The position numbers and the translations under genes are program-made. A DNA stretch of 64,000 bases from Pseudanabaena sp. Salubria-1 (GTDB lineage: Bacteria; Cyanobacteriota; Cyanobacteriia; Pseudanabaenales; Pseudanabaenaceae): NCBI GenBank assembly GCA_023336205.1, contig JALQCR010000007.1, positions 124,001 to 188,000 on the forward strand. Reading direction: 5' to 3'. Of the stretch, positions 18,291 to 25,814 are shown in pieces. Every line of letters begins with the position of its first letter. Within the stretch, counting starts at the first letter, position 1. Under the pieces are notes generated by a model. That model did no database searches. It had not been told where the DNA came from and saw only the letters and a list, made by a program, of their open reading frames with translations.

Positions 18291-18431
18291 GAGGGTGTTT
18301 GAGAAGTTTTTACCCCCTCTAACTCCCCCTTGCAAAGGGGGAGGATTTAAGTTTCCCCCCTTTGCAAGGGGGGATTAAGGGGGGTAAAAGCAGAGATTTA
18401 TGCCTAGCTAGAGGACTTCTCAAACATGCTC
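18291..18431. mobile_element. MITE-like element, 141 bp
   Basis: Ends form a 17-bp inverted repeat with 15 matches ('gagggtgtttgagaagt' at 18291-18307; complement at 18415-18431). The interior holds two palindromes built on 'cccccttgcaaaggggg'. It has no coding capacity. No clear target duplication is visible. A related right end lies at 15720-15736. Confidence 0.55.
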
Positions 18432-18438
18432 TAAGATT

Positions 18439-19827
18439 TCATCCATTAGGACGGCTCATTTGCTCAAGATCGAGAACTTCGGCTAGCTTCTCCTCTGTCA
18501 TCAATCCCTTATCCAAAACCACTTGACGTAAAGATTTACCTGTTGCTAGGGATTCCTTCGCAACATCAGCAGCATTGAGATAACCGATGTGAGTATTTAA
18601 TGCTGTCACCAGTGAAAGACTACCTTCGGCATAGGCTAAACAGCGATCCTCAACGGCAACGATTCCTCTAATACATTTTGTTGCAAGGGTATCGATCGCC
18701 TTACCTAAAATCTCAATGCTTTGAATCAAATCATAGGCAATCAGAGGCATCATCACATTTAGCTCCAACTGACCCGCCTGAGCAGCAAAGGCGATCGCTG
18801 TGTCATAACCAATCACCTGATAACAAACCATATTTGTCATCTCAGCAATCACTGGATTATATTTGCCTGGCATGATTGACGAGCCTGGTTGCACTGGTGG
18901 CAACTGGATTTCGCGCAAGCCAGTTTTGGGCCCCGAATCCATTAAGCGTAAATCGTTGGCAATCTTGCAAGTATCTTGAGCAAGGTTACGGATTGAGCCC
19001 GATACATTCACAAAGGGAGCCATGCTTTGCATGGCTGCCATTAGGTTACTAGCTGGTGTTAGCTCAAACCCTGTGATCTCGCTGAGCTTTTCGGCAACGC
19101 GATCGCAATACTGTGGATGTGTATTTAGTCCAGTACCAGATGCACTACCACCTAAACCTAAGCTTTTGAGATCATTCGCCGCTAGGTGAATGCGTTTGAC
19201 ATGATCGCTGATAATCTGTGCATAGGCTTGAAACTCATCGCCGAGCCTCACGGGGACAGCATCTTGTAAATGGGTTCGTCCAGATTTAACGATTCCAGCA
19301 AAGGCGATCGCCTTAATCCGTAGTTGTTCATTGAGATTTGCTAAAGCAGGAAAAAGTACTTGATCAAGTGCTAATAAAGCCCCAATCCTGATCGCTGTAG
19401 GGATTACATCATTAGTAGACTGTCCATAATTCACATGATCATTAGGGTTCACATTGTTGTAATTACCTTTGATATCACCCAAAATTTCAAGGGCGCGATT
19501 TGCTAATACCTCATTAATATTCATGTGGTGCGATGTGCCAGCCCCCGCTTGATAAACATCGACAACAAACTGATCGCGTAATTGACCGTCTAATATTTCA
19601 TCTGCGGCTGCTGCGATCGCCATGCCCATCCCAACAGGGATACAACCGAGTTCGGCGTTAACTAATGCTGTTGCTTTTTTGATTAGTAAACAAGCATCTA
19701 CAAAGGTAGGGAGGGGCTTAAGTCCGCTAATTTTAAAGTTATCGATCGCCCTTACAGTTTGAATACCGTAGTAAACGTCATCGGGTAGGGACATTTCCCC
19801 CATTGAGTCGCGTTCGGTTCTAGTCAT
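18439..19827 (-). CDS. aspA: aspartate ammonia-lyase
   Basis: 462 residues of the fumarase/aspartase superfamily. It interconverts L-aspartate with fumarate and ammonia. The three conserved regions are present: 'GAGTSHHMNINEVLANRA', 'GQSTNDVIPTA' with 'SGRTHLQDAVPVRLGDEF', and the signature 'GSSIMPGKYNPVIAEMTNMVCYQVIG'. The 'NPVIAEM...CYQVIG' context favours aspartase over fumarase ('NPTQCEAM'). It is monocistronic, with a MITE-like element just beyond its stop. Specificity is assigned by motif only. Confidence 0.87.
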   Translation of the reverse strand: MTRTERDSMGEMSLPDDVYYGIQTVRAIDNFKISGLKPLPTFVDACLLIKKATALVNAELGCIPVGMGMAIAAAADEILDGQLRDQFVVDVYQAGAGTSHHMNINEVLANRALEILGDIKGNYNNVNPNDHVNYGQSTNDVIPTAIRIGALLALDQVLFPALANLNEQLRIKAIAFAGIVKSGRTHLQDAVPVRLGDEFQAYAQIISDHVKRIHLAANDLKSLGLGGSASGTGLNTHPQYCDRVAEKLSEITGFELTPASNLMAAMQSMAPFVNVSGSIRNLAQDTCKIANDLRLMDSGPKTGLREIQLPPVQPGSSIMPGKYNPVIAEMTNMVCYQVIGYDTAIAFAAQAGQLELNVMMPLIAYDLIQSIEILGKAIDTLATKCIRGIVAVEDRCLAYAEGSLSLVTALNTHIGYLNAADVAKESLATGKSLRQVVLDKGLMTEEKLAEVLDLEQMSRPNG

Positions 19828-19905
19828 AGGATATTTAATCAGATGAGTTGGCTGTTTGCTTAATGGTAACTTGGCAAGTCTAGATTAACTTTATTTAGCC
19901 TTAGA

Positions 19906-20055
19906 ATGAGCCTTACTTTTCACGGAATCTTTGAAAGATATAACAGAAGGGCTTTAGCCAAGCCACTGCAAGATGACACTCCAGAAGCAAAAAAACAGCG
20001 ACTTGCCATAGCAAGAAAAGCAGCGCGACAAAAGTCATTCAACGATAATGGGTAG
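19906..20055 (+). CDS. possible small basic protein, 49 residues
   Basis: An open frame from ATG 19906 to TAG 20053-20055 starts 'MSLTFHGIFERYNRRALAKPL' and is rich in Lys, Arg and Ala. It lies in the 388-base gap between divergent aspA and frmA. No family is recognised and there is no convincing Shine-Dalgarno. It may be a real small gene or chance. Confidence 0.3.
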   Translation: MSLTFHGIFERYNRRALAKPLQDDTPEAKKQRLAIARKAARQKSFNDNG

Positions 20056-20215
20056 AATCAATGAGCGAAGTCGAGCATAAGGTAAATATGCTAAAAAAAT
20101 AAGCTTGATGTATCCAACAACTATAAGCCGCAATAGCAAGAGATCTAGAATATATCCGTCTCCCGTATAATTCAAATAAATCGCCAGCCATTAACTCAGG
20201 GACATCACAAGATTC

Positions 20216-21325
20216 ATGGACGTAAAAGCCGCAGTCGCCTTCGCCGCAGGACAACCCCTCAAAATCGAGACAGTCCAACTAGATCACCCCAGAGCAGGAG
20301 AAGTCCTCGTTGAGATCAAAGCCACAGGAGTCTGTCACACCGACGCATTCACCCTCTCAGGCGATGACCCCGAAGGACTATTTCCCGCCATCCTCGGACA
20401 TGAAGGCGCAGGTGTCGTCGTCGAAGTGGGCGCAGGTGTCACCTCTCTCAAAGCAGGCGATCGCGTCATTCCCCTCTACACCCCCGAATGTCGCAACTGC
20501 TCCTACTGTCTCAGTGGTAAAACCAACCTCTGCCAAGCGATCCGCGTCACCCAAGGGCAAGGCTTAATGCCCGATGGAACCAGTCGCTTCTCCATCAATG
20601 GCGAAAAAATTCATCATTACATGGGAACCTCCACCTTTGCGAACTATACCGTTCTCCCTGAAATTGCCTTAGCCAAAATCCGCGATGATGCCCCCTTCGA
20701 GAAGGTTTGTTATATCGGCTGTGGTGTCACGACTGGCATCGGCGCAGTAATTAACACGGCGAAAGTCGAAGTTGGTTCCAATGTCGTGATCTTTGGTCTA
20801 GGAGGCATTGGCTTGAACGTAATCCAAGCCTGTCGGATGGTCGGCGCAGACATGATCGTCGGCGTAGACATTAATCCCAAAAAACGCGCCCTCGCTGAAA
20901 AAATGGGCATGACCCATTTTGTAAATCCTTTAGAAGTAGAAGGCGATCTTGTTCCCTATCTAGTTGACCTGACTAAAGGTGGCGCAGACTATACTTTTGA
21001 ATGCATTGGCAGAACCCAAACCATGCGCCAAGCCCTCGAATGTTGTCACAAAGGTTGGGGCGTGAGTGTAATCGTCGGTGTCGCAGGAGCAGGACAAGAA
21101 ATCAGCACCCGTCCATTCCAATTAGTCACGGGTCGAGTCTGGAAAGGCACAGCCTTTGGTGGAGCAAAGGGACGTACTGACGTTCCTAAAATTGTCGATT
21201 GGTATATGGAAGGCAAAATCGATATCGATAGCCTGATTACAAACGTAATGCCAATTGAGGAAATCAATGAAGCATTCGCGATGATGCACAGAGGCGACGC
21301 AATTCGGACAGTGTTGACTTTCTAA
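20216..21325 (+). CDS. frmA: S-(hydroxymethyl)glutathione dehydrogenase / class III alcohol dehydrogenase
   Basis: 369 residues, the usual length. It oxidises the formaldehyde-glutathione adduct with NAD+. Catalytic zinc ligands are in '[12 protein letters not shown]' and 'GHEGAG', the structural zinc uses the four cysteines of '[17 protein letters not shown]', and the nucleotide fold has '[11 protein letters not shown]'. Class III hallmarks include '[18 protein letters not shown]' and '[14 protein letters not shown]'. Codons are richer in C-ending triplets than in the neighbours, suggesting high expression or a different history. No S-formylglutathione hydrolase gene is adjacent. Confidence 0.93.
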   Translation: MDVKAAVAFAAGQPLKIETVQLDHPRAGEVLVEIKATGVCHTDAFTLSGDDPEGLFPAILGHEGAGVVVEVGAGVTSLKAGDRVIPLYTPECRNCSYCLSGKTNLCQAIRVTQGQGLMPDGTSRFSINGEKIHHYMGTSTFANYTVLPEIALAKIRDDAPFEKVCYIGCGVTTGIGAVINTAKVEVGSNVVIFGLGGIGLNVIQACRMVGADMIVGVDINPKKRALAEKMGMTHFVNPLEVEGDLVPYLVDLTKGGADYTFECIGRTQTMRQALECCHKGWGVSVIVGVAGAGQEISTRPFQLVTGRVWKGTAFGGAKGRTDVPKIVDWYMEGKIDIDSLITNVMPIEEINEAFAMMHRGDAIRTVLTF

Positions 21326-21384
21326 TCAAAAGAAGTTTTAAAAAATGCCGCTTCGCGGCATTTTTTAAAACTTCTTTTGATTAG
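21322..21384. terminator. 30-bp hairpin between convergent frmA and glycosyltransferase, apex GC-TTC-GC
   Basis: Perfect arms 21322-21351 and 21355-21384. The left arm contains the frmA stop; the right arm encodes the last residues (NQKKF) and stop of the opposite gene. Confidence 0.9.
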
Positions 21385-22327
21385 TAGCAAGCTGAGGATT
21401 ATACGTGCCAGCAATAACTGCCAAGCCTTTGTATAGATACACACAAAGAATCATCGGGAAATACCACCAATATTTTAGAGACTGCCTTAACCAAGGCAAG
21501 ATCGTAATTATGCTTGCCGCGATCGCAAAAACTGGTAGGAGCAAGACGAATAGAATGATCAGCAGAAATCGGACTAATTTATGATGCTGAAACTGAGGGA
21601 ATCTTAAAATAAATGTATGCAGTCCCCAACGATATTGATGAGCTAAAAAATCGGCAAAACTTTGGCGATCGTAATGACTTATTTCTGGTTGAGGCGAAAA
21701 CATGAGCTTATATCCAGCCCGTCTGAGTCGCTGCACAAACTGGACATCTTCACCTGTTCTTAAATGAGCATCAAATAGCGGGCTTTCTTGACTTAACACA
21801 TTCAGTTTTAAGCTCATATTTGTGGTCGGGATATGATAAAGCCCGTCCACATCTCGTAAAGGTGTATGGGGAATAGAAGTAAACCAAGACATCAAGTTAT
21901 CTAAGGTCGCCCAAATTCCATCCCCGACTCCATTCACTGCACCCCCAAATACGGCAACTTCAGGATATTGGGCATGAAGAGAACAATGAGTTTCTACAAA
22001 TCCTGTAGTAACTGAACAGTCACTATCCAGTAAGATAGCGATTTCGATTTCTTGTTCGTAACACCATTGAAGCGCCGTATTTCGCGCAGCACCAGCACCT
22101 AAGTTCTCTGAATGTTGGAGCAAATGTAAACGGCGATCGCAAAGAAAGTCAGTAAGATTGCGATCGGCTTTGCCCGAGACTTGAGAGCCATCATCGACAA
22201 CAACAATCAATGTCGTTGCAGGAACACTTGATAATACTGAAGTCAAACATCTAGCCAAAATAGGACTGTTGTCTTTGTAAGGAATGACAATACAACATTT
22301 GAGGTCAACCTGATTGGCATCATTCAT
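21365..22327 (-). CDS. family 2 glycosyltransferase with C-terminal membrane segments
   Basis: 320 residues. The GT-A core has 'CIVIPYKDNSPILARCL', 'IVVVDDGS', the metal-binding 'LLDSDCSV' and the acceptor-site 'RTGEDVQFVQRLRRAGYKL', so it transfers a sugar from a nucleotide donor. Two hydrophobic segments near residues 250-300 anchor it in the membrane. Its ATG overlaps the stop of the upstream radical SAM gene by 4 bases, so the two are translationally coupled. Acceptor and donor are unknown. The final codons lie within a terminator hairpin. Confidence 0.85.
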   Translation of the reverse strand: MNDANQVDLKCCIVIPYKDNSPILARCLTSVLSSVPATTLIVVVDDGSQVSGKADRNLTDFLCDRRLHLLQHSENLGAGAARNTALQWCYEQEIEIAILLDSDCSVTTGFVETHCSLHAQYPEVAVFGGAVNGVGDGIWATLDNLMSWFTSIPHTPLRDVDGLYHIPTTNMSLKLNVLSQESPLFDAHLRTGEDVQFVQRLRRAGYKLMFSPQPEISHYDRQSFADFLAHQYRWGLHTFILRFPQFQHHKLVRFLLIILFVLLLPVFAIAASIITILPWLRQSLKYWWYFPMILCVYLYKGLAVIAGTYNPQLATNQKKF

Positions 22328-23343
22328 ACAGTCGAGCCCACAGCTAAATGGGGGAAATTAGCAGGATTGAAAAATATACTATCGAACATAGCGCAGTTAT
22401 GGGTACAGTGACATTTTTTGGCTTTGATATCCTCTAGCTGCTGTTGCCATGCTGGACTACTAGTAATCTCCTTCAGGGTCTGAGTCTGTAGACTCCCCAC
22501 AGGATCTAGCATCTCGCAAGGGGATACTCTGCCATCTCCCCATACAACTTGATGCGCAAGCCCTGCCAAACATGGAATTACCTGTGTTTGCTGCTCAATT
22601 GTTTGTAATGAAGTCTTCCATAAATATCGATGATAGTTGCGGAGAATCCTTGCAGCGATTTTATTTCTCCCATAGTCGTAGGTTTCTAAAATGTCAAAAA
22701 TCGCTGGCGCTAGTCTATGTAATTCTGCCATAGTTGGCAATCCTAGCGATGGATTCATTGGATCACCACGCAATAGAATAATCGAATGGAAATCTGGCTC
22801 ATATTTGCGCACCACCTTCATGAGATCAATGATTTCATGGGCGTTCTCTGCATTTAAAACAGAATTAATCTTGACCGAGATTCCTCCTAATGATTTGATG
22901 GCTTCTAAGGTTTTCCATATCTGCTGCCAACTTCCTTTCTGATGACGAATGCGATCGTGGGTTTCTTCTAGCCCATCGACACTCAACGAAATCGTAATTT
23001 CTGCTTTGGTGAGTTGCTTGAGTTTTTGAAGCTGATCTACCATGCGATCGCATAGCGAACCATTAGACGGAATTTGCACAACCTTGAAGTCAAAAGCGGC
23101 AATTATTTCAGCAAGATCGAGTCTTAAAAAAGGTTCCCCACCTGCAATATCCAACCAAAAAAGTTTTCCTACTTGCTTTGCTAAGTCTTGATACTGGGCA
23201 AGTGTCATATCTCGTTTGGGAGAGAAATCTATAAAGCAATGATCGCAACGATAGTTACAGTTGTTGGTGACATGCAAAATCAAGTGCTGTAACTTTTGCT
23301 TTGTCAAGTATTCTGCGAGACTGAGAGTATAGTCAATTATCAT
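22324..23343 (-). CDS. radical SAM protein with C-terminal SPASM-like cysteines
   Basis: 339 residues. The CxxxCxxC cluster motif is Cys29/Cys33/Cys36 ('NNCNYRCDHCF'), followed by 'DIAGGEPFLR' for SAM binding. The C-terminal region has additional cysteines ('IPCLAGLAH', 'SPCEML', 'KKCHCTHNCAMF') that fit an auxiliary iron-sulfur cluster of SPASM/twitch type. Such enzymes modify peptides, sugars or cofactors. It is the first gene of a two-gene operon with a membrane glycosyltransferase. No precursor-peptide gene was recognised nearby, so a sugar or lipid substrate is as likely as a peptide. Confidence 0.85.
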   Translation of the reverse strand: MIIDYTLSLAEYLTKQKLQHLILHVTNNCNYRCDHCFIDFSPKRDMTLAQYQDLAKQVGKLFWLDIAGGEPFLRLDLAEIIAAFDFKVVQIPSNGSLCDRMVDQLQKLKQLTKAEITISLSVDGLEETHDRIRHQKGSWQQIWKTLEAIKSLGGISVKINSVLNAENAHEIIDLMKVVRKYEPDFHSIILLRGDPMNPSLGLPTMAELHRLAPAIFDILETYDYGRNKIAARILRNYHRYLWKTSLQTIEQQTQVIPCLAGLAHQVVWGDGRVSPCEMLDPVGSLQTQTLKEITSSPAWQQQLEDIKAKKCHCTHNCAMFDSIFFNPANFPHLAVGSTV

Positions 23344-23416
23344 AGATTTATTTTCTTTATTTATTACTCATAAATTGCTACTGATCGCTACAAATTGGTA
23401 TTGAGAGAATAGGTGA

Positions 23417-24010
23417 TTAGGTTCTCTCAAAATCAACATTTTCATAAATGAGTGATAGCGGAAGATTGAGATCTATACTAGTTAGTTGAGCTTCAGGATC
23501 GCTGATGCTTAGATCGGAACTATAGATGGTTAGATATTCCCAGACTTCAGCGCGATCGCTGCGGCGATAGAACTCAATTCTAGGAGCATCTGAATTGATG
23601 AGTATATATTCTTGCAATGAGTCGATCTGGAGATAATTGCGTAATTTAACGCCGCGATCGCGACTTTCTGTAGCAGGGGATAAGACTTCAGCGATTAAGC
23701 AAGGGTATTGCAAAAACTCACGAGCATAGCGATCGCGAGGATCGCAAGTAACAACTAGATCGGGAAAGTAATAAACATTACTCGGAATTGTCATAAGTTT
23801 CGCATCTCCACCAAGAATACGACAACCTTTACCGCGTAAATGATTGCGGATTAGTACAATTAGATTAAGGGCGATTTCGTTGTTTTCCAGCTTTCCCCCA
23901 GTCATCGCAATAACCTCTCCATATTCATATTCATATCGACCTTCTTGCTGTACTTCCCAATCCAGATATTCTGTAGGTGATAGTCTAGGCGATGAAATAG
24001 TAGCAATCAT
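23417..24010 (-). CDS. Uma2-family endonuclease-like protein (DUF820)
   Basis: 197 residues with the Uma2/DUF820 layout: 'LSPTEYLDWEVQQEGRYEYEYGEVIAMTGG', 'YYFPDLVVTCD' (PD of the PD-(D/E)XK fold), 'CLIAEVLSPATESRDRGVKLRNYL' (ExL...K) and 'LQEYILI'. The fold predicts a restriction-like nuclease, but most members, which are very numerous in cyanobacteria, have no known target. It is a single gene at the left edge of the accessory region. Confidence 0.88.
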   Translation of the reverse strand: MIATISSPRLSPTEYLDWEVQQEGRYEYEYGEVIAMTGGKLENNEIALNLIVLIRNHLRGKGCRILGGDAKLMTIPSNVYYFPDLVVTCDPRDRYAREFLQYPCLIAEVLSPATESRDRGVKLRNYLQIDSLQEYILINSDAPRIEFYRRSDRAEVWEYLTIYSSDLSISDPEAQLTSIDLNLPLSLIYENVDFERT

Positions 24011-24390
24011 ACATTTTGCCCATAATTTTTGGATTAACTATAATTATAAATAGTGTTTGGCGATCGCAGTTTTGTATAGAGGATTTAGGCGATCGCTATA
24101 TTCGGTAATCGAGAAAATGGGAATAGGCGATCGCATAAAATTAAATCAAATTAAATCAAAAATTTAAAATCTGACTTCTATCGACCCCTGTCATTATATC
24201 CGCAATCAATTTTGATGCCCAAGCTAAACGCGCATAGCTTTGACACGAAATAATACTTTTTTGATAGATTATAGTTCATAATAGCAATCCTACTTTCAAT
24301 TTCCATCAAATCGAAAGTGCTTTTTCTCAAATAACTATTGATTAAAAGTGTTACACTTCTCCTCAATGCAAAACTGTAATTTTACAAATT
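24011..24390. other. intergenic region with HIP1 sites
   Basis: 380 bases between divergent Uma2 and Mrr genes. Three GCGATCGC-type sites (near 24060, 24091 and 24128) and an A/T-rich direct repeat 'attaaatcaa' near 24140 are visible. No gene or RNA could be supported. Confidence 0.4.
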
Positions 24391-25305
24391 ATGTCCGTTC
24401 CAACTTATCAAGACTTTCTTCTACCATTATTACAAATTGCTAGTAATGGACAACAACATTTACTGAATGAAACTATAGATTGTTTAGCCAAACAGTTCAA
24501 TCTCAGCGAAGAAGACAAACAAGAACTTCTTCCAAGTGGCAGGCAAACTAAGTTCTCAAATAGAGTTGGTTGGGCAGTCACTTATTTAAAAAAAGCAAAA
24601 CTATTAGAAAGTGGGAAAAGAGGAACTTTTTTTATATCAGAGAGAGGGCTGGATGTATTAAAAAATAAACCTAAGTCAATTGATCGTAAATTTTTGGAAC
24701 AATTCTCAGAGTTTATTGAATTCCAAAATATTAAACAAGACAGTAATTTAGATGAAGTTTCACTGGTTACAGAGATTGATCAGACTCCTCAAGAGATATT
24801 TGATAATAGCTATCAAAAGTTGATAAAAGAAGTTAAAGAATCTCTTTTAGATCAAATCAAAAGTTGTTCACCAAGATTCTTTGAAAATCTTGTTGTTGAT
24901 TTATTACTATCAATGGGATATGGAGGCTCAAGGAAAGATGCAGGGGAGGCAGTGGGAAGGAGTTCTGACGGTGGAATTGATGGAATTATTAAAGAGGACA
25001 AGCTAGGACTAGATTGTATATATATTCAAGCTAAAAGGTGGGAAGCTTCTGTAGGAAGACCAACAGTACAAGCTTTTGCTGGCAGCTTAGAAGGCATGAA
25101 AGCCAGAAAAGGAGTATTGATAACTACTTCGCAATTTACTAAGGAAGCAAAAGACTATGTGAAGATTATAGAAAAAAGGATTATCTTAATTGATGGAGAA
25201 CAACTTTCAGAACTAATGATTGAACATGGTGTGGGTGTTACAGAGATTCAGACATATACTTTAAAAAAAGTAAACTCTGATTACTTTAATGAGGACATTG
25301 GATAA
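24391..25305 (+). CDS. Mrr-type restriction endonuclease
   Basis: 304 residues. Residues 1-90 form the Mrr N-terminal winged-helix domain ('FLLPLLQIASNGQQHLLNETIDCLAKQF', 'FSNRVGWAVTYLKKAKLLESGKRGTFFIS'). The C-terminal half is the Mrr catalytic domain: 'FFENLVVDLLLSMGYGG', 'SSDGGIDGIIKED' and 'IYIQAKRWE' give the D-(Q)xK active site. Mrr enzymes are type IV, methylation-dependent restriction nucleases. The coding sequence is A/T-rich. Its 3' end overlaps that of the opposing ASCH gene by 25 bases. It is part of a defence-like cluster. Confidence 0.9.
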   Translation: MSVPTYQDFLLPLLQIASNGQQHLLNETIDCLAKQFNLSEEDKQELLPSGRQTKFSNRVGWAVTYLKKAKLLESGKRGTFFISERGLDVLKNKPKSIDRKFLEQFSEFIEFQNIKQDSNLDEVSLVTEIDQTPQEIFDNSYQKLIKEVKESLLDQIKSCSPRFFENLVVDLLLSMGYGGSRKDAGEAVGRSSDGGIDGIIKEDKLGLDCIYIQAKRWEASVGRPTVQAFAGSLEGMKARKGVLITTSQFTKEAKDYVKIIEKRIILIDGEQLSELMIEHGVGVTEIQTYTLKKVNSDYFNEDIG

Positions 25306-25814
25306 AACTCCAGTTCAGATTGTTTGATTCTTGGTATAAGCCTACTGGAGATTTTTGTCATATCATGTTCAGCCATAGAACCAATTAGGTCTAATTCTTC
25401 TATGGTGAGATACCGATAGCTTTGAGGTGGATGAAATCCAGCCCATTCTTGTTGTAATCGAGAGAGTAAAATTGGTTGATTAAACTTTTGTACTTGATTT
25501 AAAAATATTCCATAACCTGTGGAAACTCCTTCAAAATACTCAAAAAACTCTGTCTTTTTTAAGCCTGATTTATCACGAACTAGAGTCCACAATGTTTTAG
25601 GGCTATTCCCTATAACTTGTTCAACTTCACAACTACCTAGCAATACTTTATCTGGGGAAGAGACATATATGAGTACAAAGTCTCCTTGATTTACCCTTGG
25701 ACGAACCCTCCTAAGTTCAGTCGTTTTCTTCCCTTCAAAAATTAGGTTTGCATATTTAGGTTGAATTGATAAAAGTAAAACGTGACCATCACTTGTAGTT
25801 TTCATAGTTTTCAC
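25281..25814 (-). CDS. ASCH (PUA-like) domain protein
   Basis: 177 residues. 'VLLLSIQPKYANLIFEGKKTTELRRVRPRVNQGDFVLIYVSSPDKVLLGSCEVEQVIG' is the ASCH fold, a PUA-like barrel that binds RNA or modified bases. The C-terminal half is helical ('ILLSRLQQEWAGFHPPQSYRYLTIEELDLIGSM'). Its ATG overlaps the stop of the upstream GNAT-PIN gene by 4 bases, so the two are co-translated and probably act together. It could sense modified nucleic acid or modify the activity of its partner. Confidence 0.8.
   Translation of the reverse strand: MKTMKTTSDGHVLLLSIQPKYANLIFEGKKTTELRRVRPRVNQGDFVLIYVSSPDKVLLGSCEVEQVIGNSPKTLWTLVRDKSGLKKTEFFEYFEGVSTGYGIFLNQVQKFNQPILLSRLQQEWAGFHPPQSYRYLTIEELDLIGSMAEHDMTKISSRLIPRIKQSELEFYPMSSLK

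Noticed and set aside
24178..24366. 62-residue minus-strand frame before the Mrr gene
   Set aside because: A/T-rich, no domain, no Shine-Dalgarno and no partner gene; probably chance.
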